This document shows positions 44,067 through 52,945 of a stretch of 64,000 nucleotides of DNA, piece after piece. The stretch lies in contig NZ_JAMBOX010000013.1 of NCBI RefSeq assembly GCF_023715785.1, positions 62,001 through 126,000 on the forward strand, in the 5' to 3' direction. A program made the translations under genes and the position numbers. Under the pieces are notes generated by a model. That model was not told the DNA's origin, ran no database searches, and saw only the letters and a program-made list of their open reading frames with translations. The stretch's first letter is position 1. Each line of letters begins with the position of its first letter. This DNA is from Neobacillus niacini. GTDB taxonomy: Bacteria > Bacillota > Bacilli > Bacillales > Cytobacillaceae.

Positions 44067-45578
44067 TTGCGAATTTCAATACTAGGATTAGAGGATGAAA
44101 GATTCAATCGGCCGCTCCAGCTGATTGCCAATTTATTTTTTGAAGAATCACAGATCTTGTCGGCTGATGCCATAGATGCTGATTTATTGATAAAATTTGA
44201 TCTGCAGGTTGAAGAAAAGATTTCTGTTACAGCGGAATTAGCGGCCAATGAAGGCAAAGCGGTCTCTGCTGATTACCAAACGGAATTAAATCCGACAGAT
44301 TCAGAGAAAGAGCGGTTTAAACAAATCAAAAATGCCGTTTCCCATGTTTATTTAACTGTTTTACAGGACTGGACAGGCATGACACAAAAATGGGGAATTC
44401 TCACCGGAGTTCGGCCAACCAAGCTGCTTCATAAGAAATTGCAGGAGGGTATTCCCTTGGTGACGGCCCATCGGCAATTGAAGGATGATTATTTAATTAC
44501 CGATGAAAAAATTAAGCTGATGCAGCAAATCATCGACCGGCAGCTTGCAGTTGTCCCCGATCTTTATTCATTAAGGCGGGAAGTCAGCATCTATATCGGC
44601 ATTCCGTTCTGCCCGACCAAATGTGCTTATTGCACGTTTCCGGCCTATGCGATTAATGGGCGCCAAGGGTCGGTTGATTCCTTCTTGGGCGGCCTTCACT
44701 ATGAGATGCGGAAAATTGGCCAATGGCTGAAGGAAAAGGGTGTTCGCATTACTACCGTTTATTACGGAGGTGGGACCCCGACGAGCATTACCGCGGAAGA
44801 AATGGATATGCTCTATGAGGAAATGTACCAATCGTTTCCTGATGTCAATAAAATTCGAGAAATCACGGTTGAAGCCGGTCGTCCGGATACGATTACGCCT
44901 GAAAAATTAGAGGTTCTGAAGAAGTGGAAGATTGACCGGATCAGCATTAATCCACAGTCATATACCCAAGAAACGTTGAAGGCGATTGGCCGCCATCACA
45001 CCGTTACTGAAACAATCGAAAAATACCATTTGGCGCGTGAAATGGGCATGAACAATATCAATATGGATTTGATTATCGGCCTTCCGGGGGAAGGGATGGA
45101 GGAATTTACTCATTCTCTGGCAGAAACAGAAAAGCTGATGCCGGAATCGTTAACGGTTCATACCCTATCGTTCAAGCGCGCTTCGGAAATGACGAAGAAC
45201 AAAGAAAAATACAAGGTTGCTGACCGTGCTGAGGTTGAAAATATGATGGAGTCGGCCCAGAATTGGACGGCAGAACACGGCTATGTCCCGTATTATCTAT
45301 ACCGCCAGAAAAATATCCTTGGCAATCTAGAAAACGTCGGCTACTCACTGCCAAATCAAGAAAGTATTTATAACATCATGATTATGGAGGAGCAGCAGAC
45401 CATTATCGGGCTTGGGTGCGGGGCATCTAGCAAGTTCATTCATCCAATGACTGGGAAAATTACACACTTTGCCAATCCAAAGGATCCAAAGTCCTATAAC
45501 GATAGTTTTGAGGCTTATACAGAGGAAAAAATTAAAATTTTAGAAGAATTATTTGCTGAAAAAGGTTCTCCTGCTTAA
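44067..45578 (+). CDS. hemZ: Oxygen-independent coproporphyrinogen dehydrogenase HemZ
   Basis: About 503 residues; TTG at 44067 with AAAGGTG six bases upstream (an in-frame GTG at 44058 lies within that site). Radical SAM enzyme: the Fe-S cluster motif CPTKCAYC is near residue 182, YYGGGTPTSI near 237 and the SAM-binding NMDLIIGLPGEGMEEF near 335. It takes coproporphyrinogen III to protoporphyrinogen-type haem intermediates without oxygen. The N-terminal 165 residues are the HemZ-specific extension. Confidence 0.93.
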   Translation: MRISILGLEDERFNRPLQLIANLFFEESQILSADAIDADLLIKFDLQVEEKISVTAELAANEGKAVSADYQTELNPTDSEKERFKQIKNAVSHVYLTVLQDWTGMTQKWGILTGVRPTKLLHKKLQEGIPLVTAHRQLKDDYLITDEKIKLMQQIIDRQLAVVPDLYSLRREVSIYIGIPFCPTKCAYCTFPAYAINGRQGSVDSFLGGLHYEMRKIGQWLKEKGVRITTVYYGGGTPTSITAEEMDMLYEEMYQSFPDVNKIREITVEAGRPDTITPEKLEVLKKWKIDRISINPQSYTQETLKAIGRHHTVTETIEKYHLAREMGMNNINMDLIIGLPGEGMEEFTHSLAETEKLMPESLTVHTLSFKRASEMTKNKEKYKVADRAEVENMMESAQNWTAEHGYVPYYLYRQKNILGNLENVGYSLPNQESIYNIMIMEEQQTIIGLGCGASSKFIHPMTGKITHFANPKDPKSYNDSFEAYTEEKIKILEELFAEKGSPA

Positions 45579-45685
45579 TAAGTGCGGGGGGCTTTTTTTT
45601 ATGTAGAATATTCGATTCTTAATAAAGGATTATTTTTGAATATGTCGAATATTTAAGGGAAACCAATTCATAGAATGCTATGAAT

Positions 45686-45700
45686 TTAAAGCGCTTTCAA
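45686..45700. promoter_or_regulatory. Candidate CcpA cre site before the acyl-CoA ligase
   Basis: TTAAAGCGCTTTCAA on the plus strand (TTGAAAGCGCTTTAA on the minus) is a near-perfect cre, only 20 bp before the start codon, which suggests catabolite repression by a roadblock. Confidence 0.65.
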
Positions 45701-45720
45701 TATAGGAGGGGATTAGTTTT

Positions 45721-47340
45721 ATGATGGTAACACCTTTAACCTTGACGCAAATGCTGGAACGGGCGGAGCGATATTTTCCGAAGAAGCAGGTCGTTTCACG
45801 AACGGAGAGCGGGATCCAGCGCCTCACGTACAAACAAATTGGCGAACGGACCAGGAGGCTTTCTGATGCATTAACAAAACTAGGCGTTGAAAAAGGGGAC
45901 CGGGTCGGAACGTTGGCTTGGAATCACCACCGCCATCTAGAGGCCTATTTTGGAATCCCTTGTATCGGTGCGGTCCTGCATACAATCAACATCCGTCTTT
46001 CACCACAACATATCAGTTATATTATCAATCACGCCGAAGATAAAATACTCCTAGTGGATTCTGACATCCTTCCATTGCTTGAAAAATGCGCATCCGAATT
46101 GAAGACTGTAAAAGCTTTTATCATCATGACCGACAAAAAAGAACTCCCTGAGACAACGCTTGCACCCGTTTATCACTATGAGGATTTGCTGGCCGAAGCA
46201 AACCCGAATTTCAAATACTCAAATGACATTAACGAAACCGACCCTGCTGGAATGTGCTATACCTCCGCCACAACAGGAAATCCAAAAGGGGTAATTTATT
46301 CCCATCGGGGCATTTTCCTGCACAGCATGGCGTTAGGCTTGGCTGACACGGCAGCCATCAGTGAAAACGATATTGCCATGACGGTTGTTCCCATGTTCCA
46401 TGCCAATGCCTGGGGAATGCCATTCGCCGGCGTATGGTTTGGCACCACACTGGTTCTGCCTGGTCCATATTTTACGCCGAAACTATTGGCTGAATTAATC
46501 CAGCAGGAAAAAGTAACGATCACCAGCGGTGTCCCGACGATTTGGCTGGGACTGTTGAAAGAGCTTGAGGAAGGTTCGTATAATATGAGCAGCCTCCGTG
46601 GAATCCTATGCGGTGGCTCTGCGGCACCAAAGGGCATGATAAAGGCGTTTGAACAAAAATATAATGTTCCATTTATGCATGCCTATGGCATGACGGAAAC
46701 GAGCCCGTTAGCCGTGTTCTCAAAATTAAAAAGCTACCAAGAAGAGCTGGATTATGAGGAAAAGCTGGAAATCAGGGCAAAGCAGGGCGTACTCGTTCCT
46801 GGTCTTGAAATGAAGATCGTCGGCAAGGATGGCGAAGTGGCTTGGGACGGCAAGGAAATGGGCGAATTGTGCTTAAGGGGTTCGTGGATTGCCTCTGAAT
46901 ATTATAAGGACGAGCGGACGCTTGATGCGTTCCACGATGGCTGGCTCCATACTGGTGACGTGGTCACGATTGACGAAGAGGGCTTTATCAAGATTGTTGA
47001 CCGCACAAAAGACCTAATCAAGAGCGGCGGCGAATGGATTTCGTCAGTCGATTTGGAAAATGCGCTGATGGCCCACGAGGCTGTGTTTGAAGCGGCGGTG
47101 GTAGCCGTTCCGCATGAAAAATGGCAGGAACGCCCTGTTGGCTGCGTCGTGTTGAAAGATGCATACAAAGGTAAAGTCAGCAAAGATGATTTATTGGAAT
47201 TTTTGGCTCCGCAATTCGCCAAATGGTGGATTCCTGACGATATTCTATTCTTTGAGGAAATCCCTAAGACATCAGTAGGGAAATTTTTAAAGATGGCACT
47301 TCGCGATCAGGTCCAGAAAGAGGTCAGTCAAAAAGGGTAA
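45721..47340 (+). CDS. Fatty acyl-CoA ligase (AMP-forming)
   Basis: 539 residues with the adenylating-enzyme motifs: YTSATTGNPKGVIYSHRG near 178, AYGMTETSP near 320, GWLHTGDVVTIDEEGFIKIV near 403 with DRTKDLIKSGGEWIS, and the C-terminal catalytic Lys in PKTSVGKFLKMAL. The overall match is to medium/long-chain fatty acyl-CoA synthetases of the AlkK type. It activates fatty acids to CoA thioesters for beta-oxidation. It sits between hemZ and the enoyl-CoA hydratase yhaR, which are neighbours in B. subtilis. GGAGGGG is the ribosome site. Confidence 0.9.
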   Translation: MMVTPLTLTQMLERAERYFPKKQVVSRTESGIQRLTYKQIGERTRRLSDALTKLGVEKGDRVGTLAWNHHRHLEAYFGIPCIGAVLHTINIRLSPQHISYIINHAEDKILLVDSDILPLLEKCASELKTVKAFIIMTDKKELPETTLAPVYHYEDLLAEANPNFKYSNDINETDPAGMCYTSATTGNPKGVIYSHRGIFLHSMALGLADTAAISENDIAMTVVPMFHANAWGMPFAGVWFGTTLVLPGPYFTPKLLAELIQQEKVTITSGVPTIWLGLLKELEEGSYNMSSLRGILCGGSAAPKGMIKAFEQKYNVPFMHAYGMTETSPLAVFSKLKSYQEELDYEEKLEIRAKQGVLVPGLEMKIVGKDGEVAWDGKEMGELCLRGSWIASEYYKDERTLDAFHDGWLHTGDVVTIDEEGFIKIVDRTKDLIKSGGEWISSVDLENALMAHEAVFEAAVVAVPHEKWQERPVGCVVLKDAYKGKVSKDDLLEFLAPQFAKWWIPDDILFFEEIPKTSVGKFLKMALRDQVQKEVSQKG

Positions 47341-47344
47341 ATCA

Positions 47345-47383
47345 AAAAGGACAAGGGGCAAATCTGACCTTTGTCCTTTTTAT
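47345..47383 (+). terminator. Terminator after the acyl-CoA ligase
   Basis: AAAAAGGACAAA / TTTGTCCTTTTT stem. Confidence 0.85.
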
Positions 47384-47476
47384 ATGGAAAAATTCAATAT
47401 ATTTAGAGAGTTTGCTTTTTTTATCGGAATTTATCTATATAATGGAATTGAACAAAGTATATGGGAGGGGAAAGCG

Positions 47477-48268
47477 ATGTCGTTAAGTTTTATGACAGAT
47501 AAGGTGGCATTAACCGTAAATGGCCGCGTCGCAACGCTGGAAATGAACCGGCCTGAAGCGCTCAATGCCATGGATGTGGACATGATTAGAGGACTTGTCG
47601 GAAAACTGAAGGAACTCAGCGAATCGGATGCGATTGATATTGTCGTACTGACCGGAAAAGGTAGGGCTTTTTCCGCGGGTGGCGATATTAAAACAATGCT
47701 TTCCAACATGAATGAGAAAGATTTCTTCCCGGTCATGGACTGCATCAGCGAGTTAATTATTACACTTTATAGCCTGTCTAAGCTTACCATTAGTGTAGTC
47801 TCCGGAGCGGCTGCTGGCCTTGGGTTCAGTTTGGCCCTGGCCACTGACTATATTATCGCTGACAAATCTAGCAAACTGGCTATGAACTTTATCGGAATCG
47901 GTCTCATTCCTGATGGCGGGGCACATTTCTTTTTGGAAAAAAGACTGGGTGAAACAAAGGCGAAGCAGGTTATTTGGGACGGAAAAGTGATGACTGCGGA
48001 GGAAGCGCTTGCAATTGGTCTAATCCAGGAAGTGGCCGATGGTGACCTCCAAGAGGCGGTACATAAAAGAATAACAGATTGGCTGAATCGGCCAGTCCAG
48101 GCGATGATCAAGACGAAAAAGATTTTGGCAGAAAAAAATCGCCCGCAACTATTAAAAATACTAGAATTAGAGAAATTTGGCCAGCAAAAAATGCGTGAAA
48201 CGGTAGACCATAAGGAAGGCATCAAAGCGTTTCTCGAAAAAAGAAGGCCAAATTTTACAGGTAAGTAA
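47477..48268 (+). CDS. yhaR: Enoyl-CoA hydratase/isomerase family protein YhaR
   Basis: 263 residues; ATG behind GGGAGGGG (frame open from 47384). Crotonase fold: LNRPEALNAMD-type start (here EMNRPEALNAMD), GKGRAFSAGGDIKTM forming the oxyanion hole, and VSGAAAGLGFSLALATDYII. The position of the first catalytic Glu of classical hydratases is Ser/Leu here and the second is Asp (LIPDGGAHF), so it may act as an isomerase rather than a hydratase. B. subtilis yhaR follows hemZ. Confidence 0.85.
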   Translation: MSLSFMTDKVALTVNGRVATLEMNRPEALNAMDVDMIRGLVGKLKELSESDAIDIVVLTGKGRAFSAGGDIKTMLSNMNEKDFFPVMDCISELIITLYSLSKLTISVVSGAAAGLGFSLALATDYIIADKSSKLAMNFIGIGLIPDGGAHFFLEKRLGETKAKQVIWDGKVMTAEEALAIGLIQEVADGDLQEAVHKRITDWLNRPVQAMIKTKKILAEKNRPQLLKILELEKFGQQKMRETVDHKEGIKAFLEKRRPNFTGK

Positions 48269-48272
48269 AAAA

Positions 48273-48291
48273 AGAAGCCGTTTTGGCTTCT
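48273..48291 (-). terminator. Left boundary hairpin of array 2
   Basis: AGAAGCC-GTTTT-GGCTTCT. On the minus strand it is followed by TTTTTTAC, so it would stop leftward transcription. An identical 20-bp sequence bounds the array on the right. Confidence 0.7.
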
Positions 48292-48297
48292 TAGATT

Positions 48298-48335
48298 GTC
48301 GAGAAAGGGTCTTTTTCTCGGCAATTTTTTATTTT
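48298..48335 (+). terminator. Terminator after yhaR
   Basis: GTCGAGAAA / TTTCTCGGC stem followed by AATTTTTTATTTT. Confidence 0.75.
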
Positions 48336-48389
48336 ATCGGTGAATTGCCGATTTTATTTTAAAATTGCCCCTGCTAATCGCCTTGTCAT

Positions 48390-49090
48390 TTTCTCCAGAC
48401 ACGTCATAAGAAGCGCTCTTATAACGCGTTCGCTTCGATTTTTTCCTTAGACACGTCATAAGAGGCGTCCTTATAACGCGTTCGCTTCGATTTTTTCCTT
48501 AGACACGTCATAAGAGGCGTCCTTATAACGCGTTCGCTTTGATTTTTTCCTCAGACACGTCATGAGAAGCGTTCTTATAACGTGTTCGCTTTGATTTTTT
48601 CCACAAACACGTCATAAGAGGCGTCCTTATAACGCGTTCGCTTTGATTTTTTCCTCAGACACGTCATAAGAGGCGTCCTTATAACGCGTTCGCTTTGATT
48701 TTTTCCTCAGACACGTCATAAGAAGCGTCCTTATAACGCGTTCGCTTTGATTTTTTCCTTAGACACGTCATAAGAGGCGTCCTTATAACGCGTTCGCTTT
48801 GATTTTTTCCTTAGACACGTCATAAGAGGCGTCCTTATAACGCGTTCGCTTTGATTTTTTCCCCAGACACGTCATAAGAAGCGTTCTTATAACGCGTTTC
48901 CTTTGATTTTTTCCTCAGACACATCATAAGAAGCGCTCTTATAACGCGTTCGCTTTGATTTTTTCCTCAGACACGTCATAAGAAGCGCTCTTATAACGCG
49001 TTCGCTTTGATTTTTTCCACAAACAAGTTATAAAATGCGCCCTCATAACCCGTTCCTTTTGATTTTTTCTTCAGACATGTCATAAGAGGC
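48390..49090. repeat. Array 2: fourteen 52-bp hairpin repeats
   Basis: The block ACGTCATAAG recurs exactly every 52 bases from 48401 through 48453, 48505, 48557, 48609, 48661, 48713, 48765, 48817, 48869, 48921, 48973, 49025 to 49077 (the last two degenerate). Each unit has CGTCATAAG, a 7-nt loop (such as AGGCGTC or AAGCGCT), CTTATAACG and a 27-nt linker with GATTTTTTCC. The sequence is unrelated to array 1, but the period, loop length and single stem mismatch are the same. It lies between the convergent yhaR and yhzD genes. Confidence 0.95.
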
Positions 49091-49096
49091 TAATAA

Positions 49097-49148
49097 GGCT
49101 GTCGAGAAGTTTCTCTACAGCCTGAGAAGCCGTTTTGGCTTCTTTTTT
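49097..49148 (+). terminator. Right boundary hairpins of array 2
   Basis: GGCTGTCGAGAA / TTCTCTACAGCC followed by AGAAGCC-GTTTT-GGCTTCT and TTTTTT. The second hairpin is identical to the left boundary one but has its T-run on the plus strand. Confidence 0.7.
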
Positions 49149-49332
49149 ATGAATGAAACAACAGCAGTTTCCCAGCTGGAGATGTGCAGCGGTGTGTTTT
49201 CTCGAGCAAATTTTTCTCCGCTAACAGATGTTCCCCCTGCTTCTTTGCTGCCTCATCATTTTCGGCCTGGAAGGCTTCATCCAAAATCTTTTCCCCATTT
49301 GCTTCAAATGCAGTTAACTTATACGTTTTCAT
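49147..49332 (-). CDS. yhzD: YhzD-like small protein
   Basis: 61 residues from the ATG at 49332 with AAAGGGG eight bases upstream. Sequence KTYKLTAFEANGEKILDEAF, then HRCTSPAGKLLLFH. It resembles the small YhzD family of bacilli, function unknown. The name rests on length, pattern and place beside yhaQ. Confidence 0.6.
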   Translation of the reverse strand: MKTYKLTAFEANGEKILDEAFQAENDEAAKKQGEHLLAEKNLLEKTHRCTSPAGKLLLFHS

Positions 49333-49455
49333 TCCCATACCCCTTTTTAAAATTTCTCCCTATTGATATTTTTACATAATTTTTCAAATAGTGCAAAAGG
49401 AAAACGCAAAACCGCAATATGGTATAATTGTCTCGGAAGGAAAGGAGTGGAAAAA

Positions 49456-50355
49456 ATGGTATTAAAATTAGAACATGTCACCAAACGGTTTGGTTCATTT
49501 ACAGCTGTAGACGATTTGTCGTTAACGATTCCGGAAAAAGAAATGTTCGGCTTTCTCGGTGCAAACGGGGCCGGAAAAACCACAACGTTCAGGATGATTT
49601 TAGGCCTTCTTGATGCCAGCGCGGGAAGTATTACTTGGGACGGAAACCCGCTGAATTATTCTACTAGCCACCTTGTCGGTTATTTGCCAGAGGAGCGAGG
49701 GCTCTATCCCAAACTCAAGGTGCGCGAACAGATTGTCTATTTGGCCAGATTGAGAGGAATGGCAAAAGCTGACGCATTAAAAGAACTAAAGATATGGCTG
49801 GAGAAGTTTAAAGTTCCCGAATACGAAAATAAGCGGGTCGAGGAGCTTTCGAAAGGGAACCAGCAGAAAATCCAATTCATTGCTGCCGTCATCCATAAGC
49901 CAAAGCTGCTAATTCTGGATGAACCTTTTAGCGGGTTGGACCCGGTCAATGTTGAAATGCTAAAAGAGGCTGTTCTGGCATTAAAAGAGAATGGGACCAC
50001 GATTGTTTTTTCAAGCCATCAAATGCATCACGTTGAGGAAATGTGCGAGCATTTATGCATTTTACATAAAGGCAGACCGGTTGTATACGGTGCATTAAAA
50101 GAAATTAAACGTGCGTTTGGGAAAAAGAACCTGATCATTCATGCCGATTTCTCATTGGAATTTTTAAAGGACTTTCCTGGTGTTGTCAAAACAAAACCGA
50201 CAACGGAGGGTGCCGAATTGCAAATTGAAGGGGAAAGAGTGGCAGAAAGCATTCTTAAGGAAATTGTCGGGAAGGGGTTCATTCGTAAATTTGCCCTAGA
50301 AGAGCCGTCTTTAAATGATATTTTTATTGAGAAAGTAGGCGATTCCTATGAATAG
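49456..50355 (+). CDS. yhaQ: ABC transporter ATPase YhaQ
   Basis: 299 residues; ATG behind GGAAAGGAGTGG (frame open from 49363). Nucleotide-binding domain with Walker A GANGAGKTTTF, signature ELSKGNQQKIQF and Walker B LLILDEPFSGLDPVN, then the C-terminal DUF4162-like domain. NatA-type ATPase that drives the membrane protein encoded next. It overlaps yhaP by eight bases. Confidence 0.92.
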   Translation: MVLKLEHVTKRFGSFTAVDDLSLTIPEKEMFGFLGANGAGKTTTFRMILGLLDASAGSITWDGNPLNYSTSHLVGYLPEERGLYPKLKVREQIVYLARLRGMAKADALKELKIWLEKFKVPEYENKRVEELSKGNQQKIQFIAAVIHKPKLLILDEPFSGLDPVNVEMLKEAVLALKENGTTIVFSSHQMHHVEEMCEHLCILHKGRPVVYGALKEIKRAFGKKNLIIHADFSLEFLKDFPGVVKTKPTTEGAELQIEGERVAESILKEIVGKGFIRKFALEEPSLNDIFIEKVGDSYE

Positions 50356-51601
50356 CTTCTGGATCATCTTGTTTCACACTTATTTAAACAAATTAAAAAG
50401 CAAATCGTTCATCATCACAACGCTGATGACGGTTGTCATTGTCTTGGGGCTAACCAACATTCAAAATATCATCGATTTATTTGATAAAAATGGAGGGAAG
50501 GATAGTATTGCCGTTCTTGATGAAACAGGGCAGCTTTATGAGCCGTTGAAGCAGCAAATGAAGGCTACTAACAATGATATCAAACTTACACAATATAAAG
50601 GAACAGAAAAAGAGGCTGAAAAAGCGGTGGAAGAAGGCAAATACAATGGCCTTATCCTGTTAAGATTTAATGGTGAACAACTGCCGGAAGCGACTTATAA
50701 GGCAATGAGTATCGCTGATTCCAGCCTGTTCGCCGACCTGCAAATAGGCTTGCAGCAAGTGAAAACGATGCTTGCCGCGTCCAAAATTAACTTAACCCCG
50801 GAACAGCTGCAAAAGCTTTATGAACCGGTTGCTTTTGATAAGGTAGCACTTGAGAAAGACGCAAAAACGGAAGAAGAATTGAATCAGGCCAGAGGCCTTG
50901 TCTATGTACTGTTATTTGTGATTTATTTTTCCGTTATCATGTACGCCAGTATGATTGCAACGGAGGTCGCAACGGAGAAATCATCGCGGGTAATGGAGAT
51001 ATTGATTTCCAGTGTTTCGCCGATTAAGCAGATGTTTGCTAAAATTATCGGCATCGGTCTCTTGAGCATGACACAATTTGCGGTATTCCTGATTGTCGGC
51101 TATTACTCTCTTATGAGTAACATGGATTCATTAAAGGACGGTTTCTTTGGGGTTTATGGATTCGGCAGCATTCCGACAGCAACGATTGTCTATGCGGTGA
51201 TTTTCTTTATCCTTGGCTATTTTCTCTATGCCACGCTAGCTGCGTTCTTAGGGTCGCTCGTCAGCCGGATCGAGGATGTGCAGCAGATGATTACCCCGAT
51301 GACCTTGCTGATTGTTGGCGGATTTATGATTGCAATGTTCGGTCTCGGCAAGCCCGATGCCGCGTTTATTACGGCCACTTCTTATATTCCCTTCTTTACA
51401 CCGATGATTATGTTTCTTCGTGTCGGGATGTTGACTATCCCGGTTTGGGAAGCGGTCTTGGGGATTGCCCTTCTGGTCGCCACCATTATAGCATTGGCGA
51501 TATTCGGTGCCAGGGTCTACAGGGGCGGCGTATTAATGTACGGCAGGTCCAACTCCTTTAAAGATATTAAACAGGCATTAGAATTGACGAAAAACGAATA
51601 A
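50348..51601 (+). CDS. yhaP: ABC transporter permease YhaP (NatB-like)
   Basis: 417 residues. One N-terminal membrane helix, a large extracytoplasmic domain (residues 50-170), then five to six helices (VLLFVIYFSVIMYASMIATE, with EVATEKSSRVMEILISSVSP, the ABC-2 signature). Homologous to NatB of Na extrusion systems; what YhaPQ exports is not known. Translationally coupled to yhaQ. Confidence 0.9.
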   Translation: MNSFWIILFHTYLNKLKSKSFIITTLMTVVIVLGLTNIQNIIDLFDKNGGKDSIAVLDETGQLYEPLKQQMKATNNDIKLTQYKGTEKEAEKAVEEGKYNGLILLRFNGEQLPEATYKAMSIADSSLFADLQIGLQQVKTMLAASKINLTPEQLQKLYEPVAFDKVALEKDAKTEEELNQARGLVYVLLFVIYFSVIMYASMIATEVATEKSSRVMEILISSVSPIKQMFAKIIGIGLLSMTQFAVFLIVGYYSLMSNMDSLKDGFFGVYGFGSIPTATIVYAVIFFILGYFLYATLAAFLGSLVSRIEDVQQMITPMTLLIVGGFMIAMFGLGKPDAAFITATSYIPFFTPMIMFLRVGMLTIPVWEAVLGIALLVATIIALAIFGARVYRGGVLMYGRSNSFKDIKQALELTKNE

Positions 51602-51609
51602 GTTGCTGT

Positions 51610-51640
51610 GAGCTTTACCATTTTTGGTAAAGCTTTTTAA
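51610..51640 (+). terminator. Terminator after yhaP
   Basis: GAGCTTTACC / GGTAAAGCTTT stem followed by TTT. Confidence 0.8.
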
Positions 51641-51712
51641 CTATCTTTATACAGAACGTGCATTCGCATTTCGCGCATGATACAATGATGAAAAAAGCAG
51701 TGAGGAATAATT

Positions 51713-52930
51713 ATGAAAAAAATATCGTTTATTCATGGAGCGGATTTGCACTTGGATAGCCCGATGGTGGGGTTAAGGCATTTGCCGCAAGCTATTTTTA
51801 CGAGGGCAAAAGAGAGCACCTTTACGGCACTAAAAAAACTTACCTCGACGGCAATTGAGCGCAAAGTCGATTTTGTTATTCTTGCTGGAGATTTGTTTGA
51901 CGGGGAGGACCGAAGCCTGCGTGCCCAGTCACGGTTTCGGTCGGAAATGCAAAAACTTGCCCAGCATTCGATTCCTGTGTACATTGTTCACGGCAACCAT
52001 GACCATTTAAACGGCTCTTGGGTTCATCTTGATTTGCCGGAAAATGTTCATGTGTTTGGCAGCACGGTGGAGAGAATGGTGCTGGTAACGAACAGTGGCG
52101 TGACCGTTCATCTTTATGGCTTTAGTTACCCGACCCGTCATGTGTATGAGCGGAAAATCGATGATTATGGCAAATCCGGAGAAGCTGATTTTCACATCGG
52201 CATACTCCATGGCAATGAAAGTTCCGGAACCGAGCATGATAACTATGCTCCATTCACCGTGAAGGACCTATTAGAAAAAAACTTTGATTACTGGGCGTTG
52301 GGTCACATTCATAAGCGGACAGTTTTATCCGATACCCCTCCGATTATTTATCCTGGAAATATCCAAGGAAGAAACAAAAAGGAAAGCGGTCTGAAAGGGT
52401 TTTATCATATTTCGCTTAATGAGCTTGGGACAGAATTCACCTTTGTGGATTGTGCGGATATTGTCTGGGAGGAGGTCGAGATCGACGCAGCAAAGGCAGA
52501 AAACTTCAATGATATCCTTGGCTTATGCCAATCCACCATCCACTCTTGTCGAAAAAATAACGCAGGTACGTTTCTATCATTAAAACTAACGAATATCCAC
52601 ATGGAGGATGAACGGGAAAAAAGAACGTTGAATGGGGAGCTCTTGGACCTCCTATTGGATGAAGAACAAAGTGAAGATTCATTTGTCTGGATTATCGATA
52701 TCACATTTTCAGAAAGAAAGCTTCTCGATAAAGAGGTGTTAATACGTGAAGCTAATTTTTACGGAGAGCTGTTCGAAACCATCGAGCATTTTGACAATAC
52801 GGAGAATGCTTTGGCACCATTGTACGAGCACCGACTGGGAAAGAAATATTTATCCCATTTATCACCGGCCGAACAGCGCGAGTTAATCGAACGGGCAGAA
52901 AAACTATTAATTCATTATCTTTATGATTGA
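51713..52930 (+). CDS. yhaO: DNA repair exonuclease subunit YhaO (SbcD/Mre11-like)
   Basis: 405 residues. Calcineurin-type metallophosphoesterase motifs in order: GADLHLDSPM (10), LAGDLFDGEDR (58), VHGNHDHLNG (92), GILHGNES (163) and ALGHIHKR (193). The C-terminal part is the capping domain. Works with the coiled-coil ATPase YhaN, encoded 15 bp downstream, as a Mre11-Rad50-like nuclease. Confidence 0.92.
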   Translation: MKKISFIHGADLHLDSPMVGLRHLPQAIFTRAKESTFTALKKLTSTAIERKVDFVILAGDLFDGEDRSLRAQSRFRSEMQKLAQHSIPVYIVHGNHDHLNGSWVHLDLPENVHVFGSTVERMVLVTNSGVTVHLYGFSYPTRHVYERKIDDYGKSGEADFHIGILHGNESSGTEHDNYAPFTVKDLLEKNFDYWALGHIHKRTVLSDTPPIIYPGNIQGRNKKESGLKGFYHISLNELGTEFTFVDCADIVWEEVEIDAAKAENFNDILGLCQSTIHSCRKNNAGTFLSLKLTNIHMEDEREKRTLNGELLDLLLDEEQSEDSFVWIIDITFSERKLLDKEVLIREANFYGELFETIEHFDNTENALAPLYEHRLGKKYLSHLSPAEQRELIERAEKLLIHYLYD

Positions 52931-52945
52931 AGGGAGTGAATCCTA

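Noticed and set aside
48390..49090. Array 2 as a CRISPR array or a repeat-protein gene
   Set aside because: No unique spacers, and 52 is not a multiple of three so no frame can stay open across units.
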